Assembly (NCBI RefSeq): GCF_004337985.1
Contig: NW_021940921.1
Span: forward strand, 1,567,758-1,631,757
DNA from: Pyricularia pennisetigena
Lineage: Eukaryota; Ascomycota; Sordariomycetes; Magnaporthales; Pyriculariaceae
Direction: 5' to 3'
Length of the DNA: 64,000 nucleotides
Shown here piece after piece: positions 1 through 9,059 of the stretch (position 1 is its first letter; each line of letters opens with the position of its first letter). The notes under the pieces are model-generated. The model was not told the DNA's origin, did no database searches, and saw only the letters and a list, made by a program, of their open reading frames with translations. Position numbers and translations under genes: made by a program.

Positions 1-310
1 CACTTTTGGTAAAAGCCCCTACATTTTTACGTCACTTTCCATTATACAGGTTTATTTGTAAGGAGAGTCGTCCGAGTTTGAGTTAATAGGCCGCGGAGGG
101 GCTGGTCGTTTTGCCAGTTTGAAGCCTGCAATAAAAAGCATAATTTTCATCATTATAACTTCAGGATGGGTTTCCACTTTTTCAACCAAACTTTCGACGC
201 TGGCAACAGATGTTCTTGTTCTTCTGCCTGTCTTTTTAAAAGGACGGCAACCTAGGGTTTGGTAATCTTGCTTTTGCCAAAATTTTGAACTTCCGCTGAA
301 TAATATGGGG
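1..310. other. No recognisable gene
   Basis: AT-rich sequence up to the first solo LTR. I see no coding homology on either strand. Confidence 0.5.
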
Positions 311-518
311 TGTGAGGATCAGGCCCCTAAACCTACCCTCAAAATCACGACTCGGCTCCACGCCGAGCCAGGGATCGGACAAAGGTCCACTAACCCCGGA
401 TTTAAACGCGTCTCTCCACCGCGCCGTCAATTATAACGTCTCTCTTTTCTTCAATTTAAAATTTTCGTTAATAGCGCCTAATACATTGAGGTTCTCCAAT
501 ATATGCCTGGCCGTGACA
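311..518 (+). repeat. Solo LTR, chromovirus-related (copy A)
   Basis: A 208-bp unit starting TGTGAGGATCAGGCCCC and ending GGCCGTGACA. The same unit recurs at 17217-17424 and 54098-54304. Its middle (pyrimidine tract, then TAGAATTTTCG and TCGATAGCGCC) matches the corresponding part of the complete element's LTR at 684-876 in the opposite orientation, so the two are related subfamilies. The flanking five bases (tgggg and ctaaa) do not match, so no target duplication remains. No internal element sequence is attached. Confidence 0.85.
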
Positions 519-683
519 CTAAATGCGTTCTGCGTTTCGTTCAACTCCCTTTACACACAAAAGCAGGTTTCGTGCGCCCCGAAAGCATTGAGTCGATTTG
601 ATCGAAAAGGTAAAGCAAGGCATTTTGGGTTTCACTTGCTCCTCTAACTAATATACAGATTTTCAAAATCTCACCCTCAATTT

Positions 684-876
684 TGTCACGGCCAGGGTAA
701 GCATAGCACGGAAGCTAGTCTATTGGCGCCTATCGACGAAGATTCTACTCTGAGGAGAAGAAAGGAAACAAACAAAGTTCTGAGCTTGACGCGACGTAAA
801 TAAAGGTATCACCCTGGTGGGCCGTTGGCCAGGGGTCAGGGTTAGGGTCTGGTCATCTCATGGTCCAAATGTCACA
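684..876 (-). repeat. 3' LTR of chromovirus
   Basis: 193 bp, TG...CA bounded. In element orientation it begins TGTGACATTTGG and ends CTGGCCGTGACA. By eye it is identical to 6358-6550. Confidence 0.95.
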
Positions 877-888
877 CTACCCCCTTCC
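877..888 (-). promoter_or_regulatory. Polypurine tract (plus-strand primer)
   Basis: On the minus strand the bases just inside the 3' LTR read GGAAGGGGGTAG, a purine-rich tract in the position expected for second-strand priming. Confidence 0.75.
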
Positions 889-934
889 AAACCTCGTATG
901 TCGACGCAGGAGATCATGCGAGGCTCTTGTCAAA

Positions 935-3900
935 TTAACCATGTCGTCGCTTTTTCCTTTTACCGTTCAACTCTCCATGCTCCGCCACGTTATCCTCCTG
1001 ATTCGGTTCGTCCAACTTATCCTCGGCAGCGGCTTTTATCCAGATTGCCAATCGCTTCGGCGGTCCTGCGGCATCTTTGTACTTCTTGTGGAAGTCGTCA
1101 AGGGCTGTCGCTGAATTCTTGAAATTTTCAGCCGGGTACCACGTGTCGTCTGGATCACATCCTTGCCATGCGACCTGGTATTGCAATGTCTTACTCCGGC
1201 CAAATAATCGGGACGCTAGAACTTTATCGACCACAAACTCTGGTTCTCCGTTGATCTCTTCTGGCGGAGGCGGCTCTCTTTTCTGTTGTGGTAATGGGTC
1301 CATTGCGGCTTTGCGGAGGCGGTCTGCGTGGAACAAGTTTTTTCCTTTAAACGATTCAGGTACGTCCAGAACATAGCTATATCCTCGTTCTTCTAGAATC
1401 TGCCATGGTCCGGTCCACTGTGAATCCAGTCTGGTCGTCGGTGCGGTCGTCGGAAACCCTTTTTTCTTGACGAAAACATAGTCGTTAACCCCAAAATCTA
1501 CTGGTCGCCGCTTTTTGTTGGCTTGTTCTTCCTGCCTCGCCTGCGTTTTTAGCGCGTTTTGGCGAGCCAACTCTTGGACTTCTTTAGTCTGGCGGACGAT
1601 CTGCAGCGCTTTTCGTTTCTGGTCTGAATCAACGGTCGTGGTTGGCAGGTCGGTGGACAGCGGGTTTCGGGGTTCGGTCCCGAGCACTACCTTTAACGGG
1701 CACATACCAAGGCTGGAATGCCACGCGGCGTTGTGGGCAAAATCCAAAGCAGGCAAATGTACGCTCCAACTGGTCTGGTATTTGTCGATATAAAACCGCA
1801 GCTTTTGGTCCAGTTCCTGGTTGGTTATCTCTACGGCACCTTGTGTTTGAGGGTGCAGGGCGCTGCCGTGTCGGTGTTTAGTACCCGTGAGTTCATTTAT
1901 CGTCGCCATGAATTCGGAGATGAACGGCCCGGCGTTGTCGCTAATCCAAACGAAAGGTAGTCCTAGGAAACGGTATAGGTATCGGTAATATCGGGAGGCC
2001 AGGATTTCTGCTGTGTCGGTCTTCTGTCCTGGGATGGTGGCTATCAGGCGACTGAACTTGCAAACGAACACCCACACGTAGTCGTATCCGAACTTGTCTT
2101 TGGGCATGTCCTTTCCGTCAACTGCTACATGTTCCCAAACGTAATTCGGTATCGGTAGCGGATGCAATAGGCCCGGGGTCTTGTCGTGTCTGCCTTTATT
2201 TCGCTCGCAGTCGTGACAGTTTTTGATGTATTTCCGAATGGTTTGACTCATGCCCTCCCAAAAATACCGTCTTTTGATCATTTGTATCGTCTTGTTCTGT
2301 CCTGCGTGGGCGAATATTTTGGGCTCGTGAGCTTCACGGATCAGAGCGGTCCTCAAAAAAATCTGTCCGTCTAAAGTCGTTTCCGGGACGACTAGCTTTC
2401 CTTGGTGTTGGCCTAGCTTTTGCTTTTCGTTCTCTTGTCGTATTAGGTCTACCAAATCTGCGCCGCTCACCACGTGGGCGTTTGGGTCGGCAGTGCTGAC
2501 GGCGGCCACCGTAGGTGTGATCTTCTCAGGTGGGATTAAAGTCATTGTTCGTTCTTCTTTTTCCCGAGCTTTAACTGTTGGAAGGTCTGCCGTCTTGCGG
2601 GACAGGGCATCGGCGGCTATATTGTCTTTGCCGCGGCGGTACTGAAACGTAATGTTGAAGTTGGCCAGGAAATCTGCCCAACGCACCTGTCGAGTCGAAA
2701 GGAGTCGTTTTGTGGAATAGTAAACTAAAGCTTGGTGGTCTGTAACCACGAAAAAGCTTGTCCCCAACAATTCTGGTTCGTAATGTTTCAGCGTTTGAAC
2801 CACTGCCAGCAGCTCTCGGTCTTGGATCGGGTATGCGCGTTCTGCTGGGGTCATCGTTTTTGAGAAATATCCCACAGGCTTCCATTCTCCACCCGGTTGC
2901 TGTTGCCAGATTGCTCCGCCGGTCGCGTTGCGTGAGGCGTCGGTTTCTACCTTGGTCGGTCGGCCTGGGGTAAAAAATGCCATAACCGGTGCATCGCAGG
3001 CTAAACGTTTCATTTCCTCAAATGCTCGCCTCTGTTCGGGGCCCATAGCGAATTTGGCGTCTTTCTTCAACAGTCGGTTCAACGGCTCAGCGACGCTGCT
3101 GGCATGGTGGCAAAACATTCGAATGTAATTGCACAATCCCAAAAAGGAACGCACGGCTGTTTTGGACGTGAGGTCTTCGAACTTCCAATCGCTAATTGCC
3201 TGCAGTTTGTCTGGATCGATACGGATGCCCAGACCTGCGTCCATAACGATGCCAAGATAATCGACCGTGGTAACGTTGAATCGAGACTTTTTAATATCTC
3301 CCTGGAGGTCGACTCGGCTTAATCGGTAAATAACCTCTTCTACTTGGTCCCAATGTTCTTCTTCGTTTCCGTCGGAATAAACCAAAACATCGTCGGCGTA
3401 TGCGCTGGCGAACAAGTCCAAAAGTTCATTTAGCTGAGCGTTGATAAATGACTGCCACCAAGCTGGGCCGACCTTTAGCCCAAAGGGAAGCACCTTCCAT
3501 TGAAAGGTGCCCTGTCGGGTGCGAAAAGCAGTGAGGTACTCTGAGCCAACCGCCATACGTAACCGGTTGAAAGCTCGAATAATGTCGATTTTTGTAAACC
3601 TCTTTGCATTGCGACAATTAAAAATAGTTCCGTTGACATCCGGGGCTGGTACGAATCGATCTTTCAAAAACTGGTTGATCCATCGGTAGTCGGTGCAAAA
3701 ACGGCGTTCTTTGGAGTGTGGTTTAGGTACGAACAGGACAGGCGCTGGGTCGGCCTGCATACAGGGTTCGATAAACCCAATGCGCAGCAGCTCGTCGACT
3801 GTTTCCTTTTCGAGCGGCAGGAATTCCACAGGTGTCCTGTACGTCGGAGGCGATCCTGTTTTCGGCTTGTCTAGCTCCAAAATTACATCGTGCCCTGGGC

Positions 3901-4852
3901 GATGTGGAGGCAGGTTGGTGGAAGCTGCTTTCGAAAAGAATCCCTCCAGGTGAGCGAGTCGGGATGGCAGTTTGCTTCGGACCAGTTCGACATGGTCGGG
4001 GTCTTCATCTTCCGGGAACGGGATTGGTTCTCCCTTGTTGGTTTTCCATTGGTACGAACGGCCGACGGCAGATAGGCTGATGGCGGGTTTTTCGGGTCCA
4101 ATTTCTAACGTGATGGGCTGCGTGGGTATTGGGCACGATTTCCATCGCTTTTGTCGGGGGTCGGTGTCCAGTTTGTGTTGAAGGGCGGCTATGTTTACAA
4201 CGTCTCGGTCCTCACCCAAGACGACCGGGGTCGTTGGTCTGGGTTCTAAAAAGGTTGTTTGGCGCCACGGTCGTCCAAGTATTTGCACCCTTTTGGTTTC
4301 CCGTTCGAATGCTCGGTCGCGCCGCTCTGCATCGGCTTGTGCAACCGGATCGGGCTTGTCCAACATGTTCGGAAGTCTAATGGCTGGCGAGAATTTTGCC
4401 AGCGACGGTGTCCTTTCAGGCCATGCGAACGTTTGCGTTTTCGGGTGGATCCAAACATCCTGTTCAACTAGCCAATCCTGCCCAATAAACATATCATGTC
4501 CACTTTCCGTCACGTAAAACATTTGGTTGCTGAACCGGCGTCCATCGATTTCCAAGGTCGCTTTTAGTTTGTGCGTAATGCGTCCTGCGTCCTGTTTGCG
4601 GTAATCCGACAAAAGTAGCGGGGTTTTTAACCTTTGAAGCCGGGCTCCTAGCCGTTCTGCGGCTTGTTCAGCGATTGCTGGGCTGATCAAAAGAGAAATG
4701 TCTGCTCCGGTGTCACAAAGAGCTTTAACTGATAGTGCTACGCCATTAACCTGTATCTGAGTTCGAATGATGAAAGATTTAGGTCGTGGGTTACTACCAA
4801 TCTGAGCTATCGTAGACATCTGGACCACCGAGGAGGCTTGCGGCGGTCTCAC
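935..4852 (-). CDS. pol: Chromovirus Pol polyprotein
   Basis: Protease, reverse transcriptase, RNase H and integrase of the element, about 1,305 residues. Visible motifs: aspartic protease CDTGADISLL near residue 46; RT with YADDVLVYS near 485; RNase H with ETDAS; integrase HHCC zinc region about 842-885; DDE core with AVDGKD, ISDNAGPF and GAVEITNQE near 910, 970 and 1006; chromodomain about 1206-1265 (EFVVDKVLASRLFG through WYPAENF). The first in-frame codon after the gag overlap is GTG at 4852. The frame is open back to 4888, and gag ends at 4849, so pol lies in the -1 frame and is more likely entered by frameshifting at 4855-4861 than by its own start. An in-frame ATG lies 11 codons in. 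No stop interrupts it. Confidence 0.95.
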   Translation of the reverse strand: MRPPQASSVVQMSTIAQIGSNPRPKSFIIRTQIQVNGVALSVKALCDTGADISLLISPAIAEQAAERLGARLQRLKTPLLLSDYRKQDAGRITHKLKATLEIDGRRFSNQMFYVTESGHDMFIGQDWLVEQDVWIHPKTQTFAWPERTPSLAKFSPAIRLPNMLDKPDPVAQADAERRDRAFERETKRVQILGRPWRQTTFLEPRPTTPVVLGEDRDVVNIAALQHKLDTDPRQKRWKSCPIPTQPITLEIGPEKPAISLSAVGRSYQWKTNKGEPIPFPEDEDPDHVELVRSKLPSRLAHLEGFFSKAASTNLPPHRPGHDVILELDKPKTGSPPTYRTPVEFLPLEKETVDELLRIGFIEPCMQADPAPVLFVPKPHSKERRFCTDYRWINQFLKDRFVPAPDVNGTIFNCRNAKRFTKIDIIRAFNRLRMAVGSEYLTAFRTRQGTFQWKVLPFGLKVGPAWWQSFINAQLNELLDLFASAYADDVLVYSDGNEEEHWDQVEEVIYRLSRVDLQGDIKKSRFNVTTVDYLGIVMDAGLGIRIDPDKLQAISDWKFEDLTSKTAVRSFLGLCNYIRMFCHHASSVAEPLNRLLKKDAKFAMGPEQRRAFEEMKRLACDAPVMAFFTPGRPTKVETDASRNATGGAIWQQQPGGEWKPVGYFSKTMTPAERAYPIQDRELLAVVQTLKHYEPELLGTSFFVVTDHQALVYYSTKRLLSTRQVRWADFLANFNITFQYRRGKDNIAADALSRKTADLPTVKAREKEERTMTLIPPEKITPTVAAVSTADPNAHVVSGADLVDLIRQENEKQKLGQHQGKLVVPETTLDGQIFLRTALIREAHEPKIFAHAGQNKTIQMIKRRYFWEGMSQTIRKYIKNCHDCERNKGRHDKTPGLLHPLPIPNYVWEHVAVDGKDMPKDKFGYDYVWVFVCKFSRLIATIPGQKTDTAEILASRYYRYLYRFLGLPFVWISDNAGPFISEFMATINELTGTKHRHGSALHPQTQGAVEITNQELDQKLRFYIDKYQTSWSVHLPALDFAHNAAWHSSLGMCPLKVVLGTEPRNPLSTDLPTTTVDSDQKRKALQIVRQTKEVQELARQNALKTQARQEEQANKKRRPVDFGVNDYVFVKKKGFPTTAPTTRLDSQWTGPWQILEERGYSYVLDVPESFKGKNLFHADRLRKAAMDPLPQQKREPPPPEEINGEPEFVVDKVLASRLFGRSKTLQYQVAWQGCDPDDTWYPAENFKNSATALDDFHKKYKDAAGPPKRLAIWIKAAAEDKLDEPNQEDNVAEHGELNGKRKKRRHG

Positions 4853-6186
4853 TCTTTTCCCGATTCGTCTGTGGTTTCCGAATCTAAGCTACTCGTTTGT
4901 TGCTTCGGCTTCACTGCTTTGACATCCCTTATTCTCTCTTTTTCGGGACAATCTTTGGAATTATGGCCACCCCTTCCGCACATGAAACAGGTGTTGGCAT
5001 CCCAATGCGCCTTTTTCTCCTCATAAGTCAGTGAGCGACCGGCCTTAGCCATCGTGATTGGTTCCGTTCTATCCCCTTGATAATCTTTGGGCTTGTAGCG
5101 CGAACGGACTTTCGTCGAAGCTGTTTTCTGCCTGCTCCGGGTCTCGTTCTTCGTGCTGGTCTTGTCGGTGCTCTCTCGGTCTTTGCGCCTTTCTTGTGCC
5201 AGTTGGTTGCTGTAGACGGCTTTGGTAACGTACTGGCAAAACGTCTCGTAGTCTATGTCGATGTTCTCACTATCGTGCAGCAGACGGTGATCGAGGTCGG
5301 CGGGTATACATCCCCACAAGGTTTGCTTCCAGTCTTCTTCCCGAACCTTTGCTTGCTGGGCTAGTGAATTAAACGTGGCAATAAACTCGTGGATATCTTG
5401 GCCCTTGCCTAGCTCAAACTCGTGTTTCTTAAGGGCTTCTCTGGCAGCTATGGACTGGTTGGGGTCGTGGTACATGGATTCTAGGATTTGGATCATTTCG
5501 GCTGCTGATGAAAAGGGGCGTGTAACTGAAACGTAACGAGTAATCATTGCTTTCTCGGCTTTGTCCTCGAGCAAATTCATCAGGTAACGCATCCGACTTT
5601 TCTCAGTCCTAAAAATGGCGACATCTTCTTCGAATTTGTCGGCCACCTTTATCAGCCAGCTATCAAATTGCGTCTTGTCTCCTGCGAACTTTGGGGGTGA
5701 ATCGGCTCTGGCTTTTGCTTTGTCATTGTAAGCAGGGTTGATGCCGCCTGTTCCTTGGAACTCGGTAAAGGCTGGCCAAGCGGCCATCCCTTTTGCTTTG
5801 AAACTCGTTCCGCCGAATGCACTTTCCACTGATGGCTCTCGGTGCCTTAATTCTCTGTAGGGCCTGGGGCTGGGTGTGTCGTTTCTCAACGCGTTTCTTA
5901 GCCTAAGTATTTCCGCTTCTAGCCTAGCGATCTCGCTGGCTGGGTCGTTTGCGTCGCCCATCATTCTGGGGTTGTTTTCTTGTGCGTTCACGTTGAGCTC
6001 CGGGGACCGCGAAGAAGATGCAACTTCGATTTCGTCCTCGACACTGGACTTGGTGCCTGGGCGAAAGTCTGTTTCGCTTTCTGATCGGGTCGGGTCGTCG
6101 ATGGGGCGGTCTGTTTGCTCCGTCTGGTTCGTAATCAATCTTTGTGATTTCCTGCTCGCAGGTGGATGGTCCTTCAGCCTGGGCAT
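4849..6186 (-). CDS. gag: Chromovirus Gag
   Basis: Capsid/nucleocapsid protein of 445 residues that forms the virus-like particle. The N-terminal 150 residues are charged and low in complexity. The middle (about 165-330) has the retrotransposon Gag helical-domain look (FDSWLIKVADKF, HEFELGKGQDIHEFI). One CCHC zinc knuckle, CFMCGRGGHNSKDC, sits near residues 399-412 for RNA binding. It starts at ATG 6186, shortly downstream of the 5' LTR and primer site. Its TGA at 4849-4851 overlaps the pol frame. Confidence 0.95.
   Translation of the reverse strand: MPRLKDHPPASRKSQRLITNQTEQTDRPIDDPTRSESETDFRPGTKSSVEDEIEVASSSRSPELNVNAQENNPRMMGDANDPASEIARLEAEILRLRNALRNDTPSPRPYRELRHREPSVESAFGGTSFKAKGMAAWPAFTEFQGTGGINPAYNDKAKARADSPPKFAGDKTQFDSWLIKVADKFEEDVAIFRTEKSRMRYLMNLLEDKAEKAMITRYVSVTRPFSSAAEMIQILESMYHDPNQSIAAREALKKHEFELGKGQDIHEFIATFNSLAQQAKVREEDWKQTLWGCIPADLDHRLLHDSENIDIDYETFCQYVTKAVYSNQLAQERRKDRESTDKTSTKNETRSRQKTASTKVRSRYKPKDYQGDRTEPITMAKAGRSLTYEEKKAHWDANTCFMCGRGGHNSKDCPEKERIRDVKAVKPKQQTSSLDSETTDESGKE
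4855..4861 (-). promoter_or_regulatory. Candidate -1 ribosomal frameshift heptamer
   Basis: On the minus strand the gag codons read TCG GGA AAA GAG TGA. G GGA AAA fits the X XXY YYZ slippery pattern and lies one codon before the gag stop. A -1 slip leads into the open pol frame (AGA GTG AGA CCG). Downstream RNA structure was not assessed. Confidence 0.6.
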
Positions 6187-6345
6187 AGGTCGGATCGGTC
6201 GTGGTCGGGGACTGGAATTGCCGTTCCTGTCGAACTCCGGTCGGGTCGGGTCTGTCGGGTGCGGATTTATTTTCGTCGCTCGCCAGCGGCGTAAAGATAA
6301 GTTGTTGCGCCTTATTTGTTAATCGCTAGGCCAGCGATTCTTTAG

Positions 6346-6355
6346 AGAGTAGAAT
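6346..6355 (-). promoter_or_regulatory. Self-priming primer-binding site
   Basis: In element orientation ATTCTACTCT begins two bases after the 5' LTR. It is the exact reverse complement of AGAGTAGAAT inside the LTR (6416-6425), which follows a CT-rich, initiator-like tract. This matches Tf1/sushi self-priming, where the folded 5' end of the transcript replaces a tRNA. Confidence 0.8.
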
Positions 6356-6357
6356 TG

Positions 6358-6550
6358 TGTCACGGCCAGGGTAAGCATAGCACGGAAGCTAGTCTATTGG
6401 CGCCTATCGACGAAGATTCTACTCTGAGGAGAAGAAAGGAAACAAACAAAGTTCTGAGCTTGACGCGACGTAAATAAAGGTATCACCCTGGTGGGCCGTT
6501 GGCCAGGGGTCAGGGTTAGGGTCTGGTCATCTCATGGTCCAAATGTCACA
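6358..6550 (-). repeat. 5' LTR of chromovirus
   Basis: 193 bp, by eye identical to 684-876. It carries the promoter. A likely transcript start lies at the A of AGAGTAGAAT (6425), after CTTTCTTCTCCTC. Confidence 0.95.
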
Positions 6551-7291
6551 GCTACTATTGCGAACCAGCCCAACTGGGCAAACGCCCGGGATGTGTTGAC
6601 GATTGCCAAAAAGACGTTTGAGCGGACCACACGCGACAAGGCAGGCTTGGCCGCAAAGAGGTTGGTGATCAGGCCGGAAGACATGCTGTTGGAGCTCGAG
6701 GTTTTTAGTAGTGAGCGTGCATCCCGGGCCACCTCAACAGCCGTGACGGGTGGTCTAGCAGGTGGAGTCCTCGCCCGCGACATTCAATATATGCAAGCTC
6801 CCCCTGCACATCAGCACATGTTCAAAACGACGACAGCAACCAAAGTTGCCACTGCTTCTCCGACCACTACAACAGAAGAACCCGGAGCAGAAGAAGGGCA
6901 AGACCAACCGGCAGCCCTCAAAGCCGCTCCATTGATCAGCTCAGACGACCGCAGTGCATCGTCGGGGCTATACGCGAAGCGAGACGCGGGGGTCAGTGAC
7001 GCCGTTTGGGAGCAGCTTCAACGCGACAAGCGAGAGGAGGTCCGGCGGGAGGCCGAATACCAGTCGCTGAAGAAGCAGGCCGAGGAGGCGCGCGACGCGG
7101 ACCGGGACGCCATAGTCACGCGCTTGCTAGAAGAGGAAGATAGACGGAAGAAGCAGCTAGCCCTAAAGGAAAAGCTGGCCAGGCTGGGAATGTGTCCCGT
7201 TGGGTACGCGTGGATCTCGCAAAGCGATGGGGGCTATAGGTGTGCAGGCGGCTCGCATTATTTGTCGAAGGGGCAGCTCGAGGGGTTATGA
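6551..7291 (+). pseudogene. C-terminal fragment of a CbxX/CfqX-type AAA ATPase
   Basis: The reading frame running out of the LTR encodes the tail of a fungal AAA ATPase of the CbxX/CfqX-like type. WANARDVLTIAKKTF near the start resembles the lid region after the ATPase core. A charged coiled coil follows, and the end (CPVGYAWISQSDGGYRCAGG) is a tail I recall from these proteins. Walker A, Walker B and the rest of the N-terminus are absent and are not found left of the retrotransposon. The in-frame ATG at 6491 lies in the LTR and is probably irrelevant. Family assignment is from memory of the tail motif. Confidence 0.7.
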
Positions 7292-7897
7292 ACGTGTGTC
7301 CATGCGTAGTCGGATTGCCAAGGGACAAAATCTTACTGTAAAAATGGGCGTGCATTGGCGAAATTCCCTGTACTTGGTCAGCGATCTGTGTCTTTGTGGC
7401 TATTGAGGCGAGTGTTTATCGGACGCTTTGCAGAAAATTCAACTACGCCAGTATTTCTCGCAGACAACCACGTTTATAATGCGAATAAGTTATTCTCTCC
7501 TTTTGGATAACAATTTCACATTAAAATGTATTATAGATTGTTTGGCAGAGAAAACCTTAGCTTGATCAGAGTCCGCTGCAGAGCAGCGCATGTTGGTTTC
7601 ATTGTATCGCAAATGTTCTAACACAGGTTATTTACTGCTAGCTCCTGGCCTCACAGGATGTTTATCCATGCGGGGAAGGAGCAGTCCAGCCTGCCCTTGA
7701 GATGGCTGGAGGGACGTGGGTGATTGCACTTTAAGATACCTGGAGTTGAGGCAGAAAAGAATAACCCTTTGGGTTGACGCAGTCTGCGATCTTCAGGATT
7801 CCTGGTAGGATGCTAGCAGTAAAAAGGTTACTCTTTTGGAAAGCATATTCAATTTAAAAAGAATCATAAACTTTGAACAGGCGAGCCGCCAGAGCTG
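7292..7897. other. No recognisable gene
   Basis: AT-rich sequence between the AAA-ATPase stop and an LTR fragment. No coding homology or repeat boundary seen. Confidence 0.5.
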
Positions 7898-8045
7898 TGT
7901 TACGATCAAGGTATCGGGTAACCTGTTCTTATGGTAAAGTACAGTGGGTTGAAGCAACTGAGCGTCTGACTGGGTAACTGGGGTTCTCAATGACTGGGGG
8001 TGAAGTTATGATCGTTCTCAAGTAAGTATTGAGATTAACTAGAGA
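7898..8045 (+). repeat. Truncated LTR (first ~147 bp)
   Basis: It starts TGTTACGATCAAGGTA and runs to TTAACTAGAG, matching the first part of the 461-bp LTR at 55355-55815 with few differences. The remaining ~310 bp are missing, and MATE coding sequence starts at once. Confidence 0.85.
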
Positions 8046-9059
8046 TGCGTGGCCCACAAATGCAAGCGAGGTTTGCTCAAGGGCCTGCACCGGGACCATG
8101 ACAAGGCCCCACCGTATCGTGTTGAAAACGCCCCATGCTGTCGCATATGTCGAACCCATTGATACGATGTTGCTTACCAGCCAGAGATAAAGCACGTTGC
8201 GGATTGCCGACTCGATGAAAGTCAGGACGCCGGGACGGAACAAGATTAGGAGCGCGCGGGGATGGGGCTTCGTTGTAGTCCACTCCTGCAGAGTGCTTCC
8301 TCTCCCCTTTTGATATTGAACCGTACTCCTCCAAAGAATATATGCCAGGCCGATAAATGCAGATGCCAGGTTGCAGGCGAGCTGAATCCCTCCTTGCATG
8401 TTGACTGTGGGCTCATCGGAGCCAAAATGGATCTTAGAGATGAGCAACAGGTCCAAAATGATGTTGACAGCAAATTTGACCGAGCTGATAATCAGCGGGA
8501 CGTCAGGCCGGTCAAGCGCCCTGGTAGCAGATGCAACAATCATCTCGATTGAAGAGCTGAATGCGCTGAACGCTCCGATGCGCACATAAGTGATGCTCGC
8601 CTCGCGGACCTCGACGGGCACAAAGCCATCGGCAAAGCTCCTGGCCCCTCCCACGAATGCTAGGCTCATTATGAGACCCAGGACAGCCTGAAAGAGGATA
8701 CGCGTGTTTGAGAGCTGGAGCCGCTGTGTGAGAGTGCGAGAGGCATGATCACCAATGATGACCCATGCCGCTCGTGGGAGGCCTTCGTTAAGGGTCTCTG
8801 CGACTACGCCAATGTAACTGTACGCGCCGGTTGTGACGATGAACGAGGAATCAATGTTGGCTACCCATAGTTTGGACAGTGTGCCGTACAGGGCAGGGAG
8901 TATGAAGGAAGCAAGATTAAGAATGAGGGCACCAGTATAGGTTCTGCGGTTAAATTGTTTGTGGGCCAACAGCTTGGTGGAGTTGATGTTACTCTCTTGG
9001 GCCTCCACGTGGGGAGGCGTTGGGTGAGCGGTCTCTTCGATGTCGACTTCAGGAAGCAT
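8046..9059 (-). pseudogene. MATE-family transporter, 3'-truncated copy
   Basis: The first ~338 codons of a MATE (multidrug and toxin extrusion) transporter, reading minus from ATG 9059. It has about eight membrane segments. From residue ~75 it is nearly identical to the complete paralogue at 19739-21265; the first ~70 residues differ more. After the codons for AFVGH the frame runs into an LTR fragment and ends 39 codons later at 7929. The last ~170 residues are missing, so it is unlikely to transport. The upstream sequence also resembles that of the other copy (a shared GGTGTGCATATGAA stretch and CTAGGCTACAC before the ATG), so the duplication included the promoter. Confidence 0.9.

Larger units (their letters stand above)
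684..6550 (-). mobile_element. Complete Ty3/gypsy chromovirus
   Basis: A 5,867-bp LTR retrotransposon read on the minus strand: 5' LTR 6358-6550, primer-binding site, gag, pol (protease, RT, RNase H, integrase, chromodomain), polypurine tract, 3' LTR 684-876. By eye the two 193-bp LTRs are identical, which implies recent insertion or gene conversion. Both reading frames are open. Domain order, C-terminal chromodomain and a self-priming-type primer site place it in the Tf1/sushi chromovirus group. Flanking pentamers (aattt left, gctac right) differ, so the usual 5-bp duplication is missing. The right flank is a gene fragment with no partner on the left. Confidence 0.95.

Noticed and set aside
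831..850. GGTCAGGGTTAGGGTCTGG, telomere-like TTAGGG
   Set aside because: It is a single unit inside the chromovirus LTR and recurs in the other LTR; there is no tandem array.
6491..6550. Start codon of the AAA-ATPase frame in the LTR
   Set aside because: The LTR part of the frame is chance reading-through; the same codons occur in the other LTR with no gene attached.
8046..9059. RIP as the cause of MATE copy decay
   Set aside because: The near-identical region shows few and mixed substitutions by eye; the break is a truncation, not nonsense transitions.
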